64,000 nucleotides of DNA, from assembly GCA_017476605.1 (NCBI GenBank), contig JAFUZM010000339.1, positions 1 to 64,000 on the forward strand. Reading direction: 5' to 3'. This DNA is from Clostridia bacterium (GTDB taxonomy: Bacteria > Bacillota > Clostridia > Christensenellales > Aristaeellaceae). Below, piece after piece: positions 17,956-28,900 of this stretch (position 1 is its first letter; each line of letters opens with the position of its first letter). The position numbers and the translations under genes were made by a program. The notes under the pieces are model-generated. The model worked only from the letters and a program-made list of their open reading frames with translations. It searched no databases and was not told the DNA's origin.

Positions 17956-18070
17956 TTCCTCTGCAAGTACATTAAGATTTGTTGATGTGCCAAGTCATTT
18001 TGTCAGGTGCATGTCTCCTGACATACCCATCGCTGACGCGATGGGTATAACTTCTCCGCAGGTACATTTT
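17956..18070 (-). repeat. Structured repeat, subfamily A (copy A1)
   Basis: Minus strand: an 11-bp perfect hairpin ATACCCATCGC/GCGATGGGTAT (18023-18048), then TGTCAGG/CCTGACA enclosing ACATGCA, a spacer with CTTGGCACATCAACA, and AATGTACTTGC ending in AGAGGA, the ribosome binding site of the phosphatase gene. A second repeat tail (AATGTACCTGCGGAG) precedes the hairpin, the trace of a former tandem unit. Confidence 0.8.
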
Positions 18071-18121
18071 CCTTTTTACGATTTTTCACCGAGCAATTCT
18101 GCCAAATGTCTGCTAAAGCAC

Positions 18122-18145
18122 AGCTCCCTTCAGGGAGCTTTTTTT
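18122..18145 (+). terminator. Intrinsic terminator hairpin with no clear upstream gene
   Basis: AGCTCCCT/AGGGAGCT followed by seven T residues on the plus strand. No plus-strand gene ends here, so it may finish an unannotated RNA or be a remnant. Confidence 0.6.
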
Positions 18146-18725
18146 ACCTTAACGCCCACCGAGAAAAGCAAATATGACAATTTTACTTCTTTCAGTATAT
18201 CCACACCAGCACAGGCATTGAACTACCAGATTGATAAAGTCAAGAAGTGCCCAAATCAACTGCTTCCTTGCCATTTTTGGATTGGAAACTTCCCTGCACT
18301 CAGTTGTATACACCATTTCGATTCGGTGGATGAACATAACAACAAAGCCGAATTTGACCAATCAGATTATATTTGCAAGCAAACACATTGTCAATCCGAA
18401 CGATACCTTCGAGCTTTTTCTCATCTACTCATGCCGTCTTTCCTCACCAGTTTCTTTAACAGCCCTTGCTGATTCATAATACCGCAGAAATACTGCATGA
18501 TGTCGGAATCATGACAAGCCTTTGGTTTGATTATTGTCCGCCAAATGCACTTTTCCCGAGATGTTTTACAGCATATCATCACCAGATTCACCTGATCCAG
18601 AACCAGGCTACACAAACCGGACCAAACTTAATGCGCCGGCCACGATTTAAATAGTGGTTTCCCCCATTGTGCCTCTTTATCTGCACTTTTCATGCGCAGC
18701 GTCCTGCGATTCATCCTACTGGGAA
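18146..18725. other. AT-rich intergenic stretch, no gene supported
   Basis: Short ORFs on both strands (up to 82 codons) show no family resemblance, no good ribosome binding site and no consistent codon use. The region could be decayed sequence. Confidence 0.4.
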
Positions 18726-18758
18726 CAAAAGAGCGCCTCCTCCCATGGAGGAGACGCT
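18726..18758 (-). terminator. Terminator of adhesin-sortase operon
   Basis: Minus strand AGCGTCTCCTCC/GGAGGAGGCGCT stem (one mismatch) followed by CTTTTG, 80 bp past the sortase stop. Confidence 0.7.
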
Positions 18759-18838
18759 GTGAATTGAGAATGCTTGTATCAGCATTCCGCTTTGGGACTA
18801 AGTCCAGCTGATTCGGGGTTGATCCTAAGCAACGGTGA

Positions 18839-19939
18839 TTACTGGATCATCTGTTTCAGTCGCTGCTGATCCTCACCTTCCCGGATGCGTCGAGCTGCCA
18901 CAATCCTGCGGTCCGAATCATTTTCCACACAGGTCACCAACAGCAGGATCTGGTCATCCAGAGCGACATCAATCGCAGAGCTATGAACAGAAACGGCCTT
19001 TAGAACCTCAATGGCCTGCTGCCGTTCATCCAGTCGCCGAGAATTCAGCGCGAAGAAGTCCAGATAATGCGGATCACTTTCCTCCGTACTGATAACACCC
19101 ACAGAAAAGACGACATACCTGCCCTCTTCATATAGCGTATCAAAGGTGATGAACGGATACTTCCGGTAAAAGTCCAGCCTCTCAAAGTTCCGCAGGTTAC
19201 CGAACCGGGCGCCGTTCTTCATATTATGGCCATACAGAATCAGAGCATAAGGGCGGCTTTCCAGGGAAACAATCTGATCCAGGAAGATTGCGCCACTGAC
19301 ATCCGGTTCCTTTTTTACGTTGTGATCCATGTAAAACTCATTGTCCAACTGCACAACTGCTTCGTCCACCATACTGCCAATGGTCAGCCAGCCGATGATA
19401 TCTTTGTTTTCCTTGCGAAGAGACTGAAAGCGAGTGCTGACACTCCGCTCCGGATTCCCGGGATAGCCCTGTTTCCCCAGACGCGGAACGGAACTCGGGG
19501 TTGGAGCCTCCGTATGATCCGGCATTGCGAATGTGTGGAGTCCTGATGGTTCCACCGTAATTTGCGGAGAAGGTCTTCCTTCCGGTGTGGAAGTCGGTGC
19601 GGGTGTCAGTGTCTCTGCAACTTCCTCTGTATAGTAGATCAGCCGCATTTGATCGTCTGTCTCCTTAGAGGATTTCTGCTCCATAACGGATCCGATCAGG
19701 CGGATTATCCCAAACAGAACCAGCAGCCCGAAAATGATCAGGAGAATGAGCGTCCATACATTCCGGTTATTCTTCTTTTTTCTCCTCCTGCGGCCAGACC
19801 ATTGATGGCCATTCACAGGAATCCCAGACTCGGGTTTTTGCGTTTTTCGGCCAGTCCATTGATGCACGCTCACAGGGATCTCCTGCTTCGGTCTTTGCCT
19901 TTTGCGGCCGGTCCGTTTCTGCCCGTTCACAGGGATCAC
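18839..19939 (-). CDS. srtB: Class B sortase with basic repeat N-terminus
   Basis: 366 aa from a GTG at 19939 that overlaps the adhesin stop as GTGA; the upstream reading frame lies inside the adhesin gene. Residues 1-57 are three tandem ~19-aa basic repeats (IPVNGQKRTGRKRQ, IPVSVHQWTGRKTQ, IPVNGHQWSGRRRR), then one membrane span (WTLILLIIFGLLVLFGIIRLIG), a Pro/Thr-rich linker, and a sortase B domain. Catalytic residues are visible: His in YGHNM, Cys in LLVTCVEND, Arg in SDRRIVAARR. It should cleave a sorting signal and join the adhesin to the cell wall. Coupled translation with the 3643-aa protein makes that its obvious substrate. Confidence 0.93.
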   Translation of the reverse strand: MIPVNGQKRTGRKRQRPKQEIPVSVHQWTGRKTQKPESGIPVNGHQWSGRRRRKKKNNRNVWTLILLIIFGLLVLFGIIRLIGSVMEQKSSKETDDQMRLIYYTEEVAETLTPAPTSTPEGRPSPQITVEPSGLHTFAMPDHTEAPTPSSVPRLGKQGYPGNPERSVSTRFQSLRKENKDIIGWLTIGSMVDEAVVQLDNEFYMDHNVKKEPDVSGAIFLDQIVSLESRPYALILYGHNMKNGARFGNLRNFERLDFYRKYPFITFDTLYEEGRYVVFSVGVISTEESDPHYLDFFALNSRRLDERQQAIEVLKAVSVHSSAIDVALDDQILLLVTCVENDSDRRIVAARRIREGEDQQRLKQMIQ

Positions 19940-22900
19940 CTGCCTTTTCCGCGTTTTCTGAGAAACAGCGTACCGCTGATACCCAGTAATCCCAGCAGCA
20001 CACAGCCAATCCATAGGAGGGGAGCTGTCCTGTTGTCTCTGGTTTTGGGGGGCTTATAGTTAATGATGGTTCCTCCATTATAGCAGCGGTCTGTCACATC
20101 CGCATGCACACCGATATTCTCGTAACGTACCTTATATCCCTCGGGTACTGTCTCAATGATGTAGTAGTCCTTTCCTGACTCGAACCACGCCTCATATTGC
20201 CATTCCGTATTACTGAGCTCCTTTTTGTTAAACTTCTTGTGAGCCACTGTACCATCCGGATTGTATAACGTCCAGTCAATACTGTTCTCATGGCCACCGT
20301 ACCATTTCTTGGTAAAGGAAAACCTGAAGTCATAGCCGGGTTCTTTTTCCCACTCAGCAATAAACAGATGATCTCCCGTCACGGTATACTCATCCCCAGG
20401 ATGATACTCGGATCCTTTCCAGTACAGGAATCTGTATCCCTCCCGGACAGGTGCCCGATGAATCAGAACGTTCTCGCCCTTTCGGTGTCCCTCCAGCAAG
20501 GGCTCGGTACTGCCTTCCAAAATTCCGCCATTGGGATCATATGTCAGCACGCAGGCATCATCCCGAAGAGTATTCTGGACAAAGAAGATGAAATACCGTT
20601 GTCCGAACAGATCGCCCTCAACCGACTGGATCTTGCTGTCATAATAAGATGGCGTATCCTCTGTCAAGGTATAGGTAATTTTGTGTCCTTCACGGTCCAT
20701 CAGGGGCAGATCCGACGCCTTTCCGGTGCTTCCATCCCTCCCCGTCAGGGGAATTTCTACCACTTCCTTATCTCCATTCCACAGGTGCGTGATGACCTTC
20801 TGTGGCCGGATGCCCAGAGCGTTGTCTCTGTCATTCCAGAACTTGACTACGGTAGCTGCTGCAGTTTTGGGCAGAGGATAGTTATAGACCTCAAAGCTGA
20901 TATAGATCAAAGGCATATTCGCGCCATCCTGCTGGCTTTCTTTCAGGATTACGGGAGCCCCATAGCCCATCACCGGTTCCTCTCGCAGAGTATACCGGAT
21001 CGTCCGTCCGTCCGTCGCAAAAACCGGCAGATTTCTAAAACGTCCCTTCCAGGGAGAACCCGGCTCAGTAGGATCGGCATCTGCCTCCGTCAGAGTCATC
21101 CTGCCAACTTCTTTGTCCTCGTCCTCCTTTTCCCGGTCAGAATACAAAACAAAGGTCACAGCGGGATGCGTGCTTTCGTCGTCCATCCAGTGTTTGATAA
21201 CAGGGATGTCCGTGGTGATCAGGGTGTTGGTCAGGGTATAGGTAAAGGTTTTGTTTCCTCCTTCTATCTCCACCGGTCCCGATTTCTCTACGGATACCTG
21301 ATAGCCATTCACACGATATTCCTGCAGGAGATAGTTGGCTTCCTTCCCGTCAACATACATGGGAAGGCCTGTCAGCGTTTTCTGCCAACTTTCCGACGCT
21401 TTGAGAGTAACCGGATATACTTTTCCTCCTCCGGTAATGATAATATTCACTTCATCCGGACGGTATTCGGATTTCCACGCCTCATCCCCGACCCATTTTT
21501 TGATGATGTTCAGGTTGATGCTCTCTGTGGATGCGGTATTGGTCAGAGTAAAGATGCCGGTCTTCGTCACTTCATCAGGGGTAGAATATGTCTGAGAGGG
21601 TGTGTAACCCGGAATATCGTCTTCTATCAACGCATACTCGGCTAATTCGCCATTGTTTTCATATTTGGGCACATTCTCAAACAAGACGCTCCATTCCCCG
21701 CTGCTGTTCGGTGTGATATATGTGGATGCATAGTTTCCACCGTTTGCCCGAAGGGTAATTCGCACCATTTCCGGTCGATTATTGTACTCGTTATTGTTGT
21801 CGTCCCAGACTTTTCGAACCAGAATTTTGATCTTTTCAAGCGTGTTTGTTATGGTAAAGCCTTGTTCTTGGTCACCGGTCACAGAAACTTTATAATACCG
21901 CGGCGAGTCGAGTTCCTCCACTTTATAGGTGATTGGCTGCTTGTCTGTTTGATCATAATATACAGGCAGATTGGTAAAAGTGTGAGACCAGTGGTTGGCT
22001 TCGCTCAGCGTTGCTTCATCAAAGATTTCTGGGTTATTCTCTGCTTTGATCCGTACCGTAACCGATTCCGGCCGATATGACGCATCATCACCTTCCCAGA
22101 CTTTTTTCACAGATACATTTCGTGTCTGATCTACATAGGTGTTGGTGATCGTGAAACTTGTAGTCTCTGTTTTTCCGTTTCCAGTGTGGGTGATCCTTCT
22201 GGTATAGCCATCAGGAACATTCAATTCTTCAACCGTATAAACCGTACCATCCTGGAGGAAATCCAGATTGTCAAACGTGTATCGCCATTTGTTCGCAGCG
22301 TTCAGGATAACTGTTTCGATTACTTCGTTTCCCTTTTTCAGTTGAATGGTTACGGAAGTGGGCCACTTATCCTCTGGATTGGTGCCATGTACCCAGAATT
22401 TATAAGCAGAAACGACCATGGTCGCCCGTTTATTTGTGATAATGTAACCCGCTTCGGCATCCCCCTGAATGACAGGGACATCATAGCCATTGATCGGTTT
22501 CTCAGTAACCGTATACGAAATCAGCCGTCCATTCTCGTCCCTGACGGGATATGTATCCGCGTCCAGCTTGATTGTCCAGTTTTCCGCCTTTGTCAGTTCG
22601 AATTCCGCCGTTTCACTTTCTCCCTGTCTTTGCAGATAAACTGTTACGCTTTCCGGCCGTCCCTCATAATTTTCATCTATCCAGCGCTTGGTAATAGAGA
22701 TTTGTTCTTTCGGAGTGTTGATCACGACAAATCCTTCACGAGCGTTTCCTGTGATGATGCCATTATATTGGGGAACAGCATTCTCGGTCAGCGAATATTC
22801 AACCATCTGACCATTTTCATCCAGTACAGGATATTTGTCCGGATCTAAAGTAATGGCCCATCCGAATGACTCTGATAAATTCAGATCCTCATCAACAGGA

Positions 22901-25900
22901 ACGGTTCCACTTGTGTTTTTCAGATGAACCGTTACAGACGATGGACGAAGATGTTTTTCATCATCATTGTCATTCCAGGCTTTTTTGATCGTGATCTTGT
23001 CCTTCAGGGTATTGGTGACAATAAATCCATCCGACACAGAGCCGGTGATGACCGTGCGATACTTGGGAACAGTGTCCTCCGTCAGCGAAGATGCCCCCTG
23101 ATAATCCTGTGGATCGAGAGTGCAGCTCCAATCATTATCTTCATTTAATTCCCGAGATGTAAGCGTTATACCTTCCGCATTCTTCAGTCGAACCGTTACA
23201 GATGGTGGCCGAACCCCACTTTCATCATGATCATCGTTCCATACTTTTATTATCTTGATCCCGTTCTTCAGCGTGTTGGTGATCGTAAACCCTTGCTCCT
23301 GGTCTCCTGTCACAGATACAGTATAATCAACAGGCGGTTCAAGTTCCTCCACAGTATAGGTAATCTTCTCGCTTTCCGTTGGATCATAATAGATGGGCAG
23401 ATCCGTAAAGGTGTGAGACCAGTTGTTGTCTGGAGTCAGTGTTGCTTCATAAGATATCGCAGGGTTATTTTGCGCTTTGATCTTTACCTTAACCGAACCT
23501 GGTCGATGAGACGAATTACCATCTTCCCATACCTTATTAACCTGAACTTCCGTAGTCTGCTTTTCATAGGTATTGGTAATGGTATAAGCGGTTGGTCCTG
23601 TTTTGCCATCCCCAGTATGCGTTACTGTTTGCGTATACCCTTCAGGAACATTCAATTCCTCAACCGTGTATTCAGAACCATCATAGAGGAAATCCAGATT
23701 ATCAAAGGAATATTGCCAGTTATTCGCTGCGCTCAAGGTGACGGTTTTGATCACTTCATTTCCCTTTTTCAGCTGTACCCTCACTGAATTTGGCCGTTGT
23801 TCCTCTGGATTGGCACCATGCTTCCAGACTTTATGAACAGAAACGTTCATCGTCGCCCGGGTATTTGTGACAATAAACCCGGTAGCAGCATTGCCGGTTA
23901 CTGCATAGGAATAGCCGTTGATCGGTTCCTCTGTCACCGTATATGAAATCACCTGCCCACTCGCGTCCTTGGCAGGATAAACACTCGCATCCAGGGCAAT
24001 TGTCCAGTTTTCCGCTTTTTTCAGTTCGAATTCCGCCTTTTCACTTTCTCCTGATTTTTGCAGATAAACCGTTACACTTTCCGGACGTCTCTCATAGTTT
24101 CCATCCACCCAGCGCTTGGTAATAGATATCTGTTCCTTCAAAGTGTTGACAACGACAAATCCTTCCCGAGCGTTTCCAGTGATAACACTATAGTAATCGG
24201 ATGAAACATCATTCTCCGTCAGCGTATATGGAATTGGCTTCCCGTTTTCGTCGAAAACAGGATATGTGTCAGGATCAAGGATAAGAGTCCATCCATCTGC
24301 TGCAGTTATCTCCAGAGACTCATCATATGTCGAGTCGTCATCTCTCTTCAGATGAACCGTCACAGACAATGGACGCAGATGTTTTTCATTATCATTGTCA
24401 TTCCAAACTTTGGTGATCTTGATCTTTTCCTTCAGCGAATTGGTGACAGTAAATCCATCCTGCACGGAGCCAGTGATGGCAGTACGATACTTAGGAACAG
24501 TATCCTCCGTCAGTGAAAACGCCTCCGGATAAGTGCTTGCATCAATCGTGCAGCTCCAGTCGTTCGATTCATTTAGTACAAGCGATCTAAGGATTTCACC
24601 TCCCGCATTTTTCAGATGGACCGTTACGGAATTAGGCCGCTCACCGCTTTCGTTATTGTTGTCGTCCCAGACTTTCTTGATCCGGATCTCTTCCTTCAGG
24701 GTATTGGTGACTGTAAACCCATATTGCTGATTACCTTTCACGGAAACGTCATAGTGTTGTGGTGGATTAAGTTCCTCCACGGTATAAGTGATCTTCTGGC
24801 TTTCCGTTTGATCATGATAAACAGGCAGATCGGTAAAGGTGTACGACCAGTTGTTATCTGCATTCAGCTGGGCTTCCCATTTTTTGCTGGAATCATTCGT
24901 CGCACTGATCTGTATCGTAACCGATTCTGGCCGATAGGATGAGTTATTGTCATTCCAAACCTTGATGACAGGCACATCCAAAGTCTGTTTTTCAAAGGTA
25001 TTGGTGATTTCAAAACTTGTAGGTTCTGTTCTCCCATCTCCATTCTGCACAATAGACGCGATGTACCCGGATGGAACATTCACTTCCTCCACCGAATATG
25101 TTCCGCCGTCATTGAGACGTGGCAGATCATTAAAGGTGTGTGACCAGTTGTTTTCCTCATTCAAAACAACAGTTTCGATCACGTCCCCACCATTTTTCAG
25201 CCGAATGGTCACGGCATCCGGCTGCTGATGCTCCGGATTCGTGCCATGCTTCCAGCTTTTATGGACATAAACAGTCATTGTTGCCCGGGTGTTTGTGACG
25301 ACGATAGAGTTGGATTCGCGATTATAGCTGGAGGAATAACCATTAGGAAGCTCCTCCCTCAACTGATATGTACCGATTGTTGGATAGTCTTGTGCGTTCA
25401 GAATCGTAGTCCAGTTTTTTGATGCATAAAGTACGACTTCCTTCCATCTGTGATCGCCATTCCTCAACAAGAAAATACGAACTTCTTCTGGGCGTCCCGA
25501 ATAATCACCATCCACCCAGCGTTTGGTAAGAGAGATCTGTTCCTTCAAGGTGTTGACAACAGTAAAGCCTTCCTTAGCATTGCCAGTAATGGTAGTTATA
25601 TATTCATCGAGGCCAGTACTCTTCTCCGTTAATGTGTACGAAATCACATTGCCGCTTTCGTCATAAACCGGGAATGCATCCGGGTCGAGAGTGTCACTCC
25701 ATTCGTTCGATGTATTTAACTCCACCGTTTTGCGTATTGTGCCATCTCTTATCACATTAATTTTTACTGATTGCGGTCTAGTATTGTCTTTATTGTCGTT
25801 ATCATTCCAAACCTTCTTTATCGTGATCTTTTCCTTTGGAGTGTTGGTAACGATAAACCCATTCTGGGCGTCGCCAGTAACAATACCTTGTTTGTATTTT

Positions 25901-28900
25901 GGAACAGTTTCTTCCGTCAGCTCATATTCTATAGGATTACCCTGTGTATCATACATCGGATAATCGTCTGGAGCGAGTTCGAGTGTCCATCCTTCTTCTT
26001 TTTCGATGTTAAAACTCGTGGCCTCCTCTTGAGAACCTTTCCTCTTTATTTTTACCACTACTGACTCTGGTCGATAACCCTCTTTATTGTCATCGTCGTT
26101 CCAGACCTTGGTAATCTTGATGCGGTTCATCAGCGTATTGGTGACAGTAAACCCATCCTTTGCGTTGCCGGTGATTTCTCCGATATTATAATTTGGAACA
26201 TGCTCCTCTTTCAGTTCATATGGAATCTGACTCCCTTTTTCATCATAGACAGGACATATGTCCGGATTAACAAAGAAGGTCCATGTATTTGTATTATCTG
26301 TTGTTTCGCTTGGCTTGTTGATGATCTGCTTGTAATCAGCCCCTGTGTCCTTTCTTATCAGGTGCATCGTCACGGATGCTGGCCGGAATGTGTCCTTATT
26401 TTCGTCACCTTCCCATTTTTTTGTAATCTTGATTTGAGGCTTCGGAGTGTTTGTGACGACAAACCCATTCCACGCATCACCAGTGACAACGCCTGTATAT
26501 TTAGGAACATAATCTTCTGTCAGTGTGTAAGAAATCGGGTTTCCTGCATCATCCCACAAGGGACACTCTTTTTCGCTGAATTCATACTTCCATTCGTTTT
26601 CCTGGTTAAGAATTTGCGTGGTCGTCTTTCCCCTTGAATCCCTCAGGATAACCAGAACACTAGCTGGTCGAACACCCCAAGCATTATTCTCATCCTTCCA
26701 TACCTTTTGAACAGTGATTCGGTTCCGCAAAGTGTTGGTGATAGTGAAAGACACATTGCCTGAGTCCGTAAAAGGACCGGCGATAACAGAGTCATATTCA
26801 TCTACCCGGTCCTCCTCCACAGAGTAAACTGCATTCTCTTTCTTCTCTGTTCGGAAAGATGCCTGCCACCCAGAACGGCCATCTAGCTCGACTTCACGAA
26901 GCAAAGTCTTCTTGTTGCTGCCCGCCTGTTCATAAACCCGGATTTTCAGGCTTTCCGGTCGCTGGCCTGCTTTGTTGTTGTCGTCGTTCCAGACTTTATT
27001 GACTTTGATGAGCGTTGTCTTATCTGGCAGAGTATTCTTAATATTACAGGTCCATGTTTTCGAGGTTTCGTCAAAAGCAGGCGTCTCATACGTGGTCACA
27101 TAATAGGTCTTCTTGCCAGCATCTCCACCAGAATTACCGCTGCCCTGGACCTCCACCAGATCTTCCGTCACGTAATAGGTCAGTTCTTTGCCATTATCAT
27201 CCTTCCTGGGAAGATTTGCAACACTCCATTTCCAGTCATCGACAGCCGTCACCTCCAGATCCTTAATGTTTTCATAATTACTGTTCCGGATATGAATCCT
27301 GATTTTTCCCGGACGGGTGTTTTCCTGATTGTTATTATCATCCCAGGTCTTGGTACCCGTCACCGTAACCCTGTCCACTTCTGTGTTTCTCTTGTTTGTC
27401 AGGGTGATTGTGGTACGTACATAATCCTCGCTGGTAATGCTTTGTTCTCTGCTGATGCTGCCAGTGTACCCATCTGGTTGCTCCTCCCATACACGGATAT
27501 CATACAGGCTTCCATCCTGTCTTCGCAGAACTCGGTTTGACAAGGCTAAAGACCAGTTTCTTATCGGCGTCAACGGAACAGTAAGATATTTTTTCCCATC
27601 CCGCTCTATGGTTACATTCAGCTTATCCGGCCGATCATTCTCGTTGTCTCCCACCCATTTCTTTTGGATCACCAGTTCGTAAAAGTCCCTTGGCGCACGA
27701 TTCGTAATGGTATACACATAGGTGAGACCTCTTGTACCATCCTTCACCGCTTCCGGCCCGGAATAGATGACATCATATCCTAATGAATATGGCGGTCCTT
27801 CCTCAACTTTAAATTTTTCGAAATCCGTCGGGCTGGTGACATCCGGATAATGCAGCTCCACATAACGTTCATAGACGTCATTGCTCACCTTCAGCAACTC
27901 GACGACCATCGTCTTCCCGTATGGCAGCGTGAGAGTAACCGGCAAATTCCCGGATGGCCTTCCGTTATGTCCATCATAGACCTTCCGGATCAGCAGTGAA
28001 GGCCAATCCTGCCCTACATACGTGTTTGTGATGTCGTGTCCGTCGATATTTGTGATATATCCGTCCACCGGATCCTCGGTTATGGTATACGTTTTCTCCG
28101 GATCCAGCGTCACACCAGGAACATCCGTCTGTCTCAATGCCCACGGCCATGTGTTTTCATCATCGGTGATGGGGAATATCCCGATTGTGTTCCCATCCTT
28201 TTTGATATTCACGAAGCCATTTCCCTGTTCCAAAACCAGATTTGCGACTAAAATGCTTCCATCCCTGATATGCAGAGTAATGTTCTGTGGCCGGTTCGAT
28301 GGTGTATCGGACATCCAGCGCTTCATGCCGCCGATGGCGACAGCCCCCGGATCATCTCCAGATGGGTCATCATCCGAGGAAGCCCTGATATTAATGATGT
28401 TTGATGTCTTTTCCCAGTCCTTATCCAGATACGGAATCTGGTACGCCTTCCCGGGGACAGTGATGAACCCCTGGAGACTAAAGGAAACCGGGAAATCAAT
28501 GCCTGTCAGGAATTTGATCAGGTCCTGAATCACAACACTGGTGACCTCGGCGCCCTCGAAATCCACCGGGACGCCGTCAATGCCCAGAGCCCCGTACTTT
28601 TTCACCACGAAGCCGCACCGCCACGCGAGCAGAGGATTCGATCCGGATTTCGGTTTTGTAACCTTTGCCACCGCGATAGGGATCTTCAGAAGCCCGAACA
28701 CATCCAGTTTCTCCAGTGCATCCAGTCCCACCAGGCTGAGCAGATTGATATTGTCTCCGGACAGGGGCTTCAGCACCGGCAGCCAAAGTCCGGCATACCG
28801 CTGAACGGTGGCGGGAAGGTGTTCAAGATACGCCTTTTGAGGCCGGCTGAGCAGAGCGATATACACCGTATCCGGAATTTTATCGTATTTCGGATCTGCC

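Noticed and set aside
17256..17993. Longer start of the tyrosine phosphatase (17993)
   Set aside because: It would begin inside the repeat element; no ribosome binding site.
18146..18725. Small ORFs as a transposase fragment
   Set aside because: No DDE, HUH or helix-turn-helix motif could be found in any frame.
21550..25830. Plus-strand ORFs of up to 450 codons inside the adhesin gene
   Set aside because: They are antisense shadows of the repeated Cna-B coding sequence, with no family match or start site.
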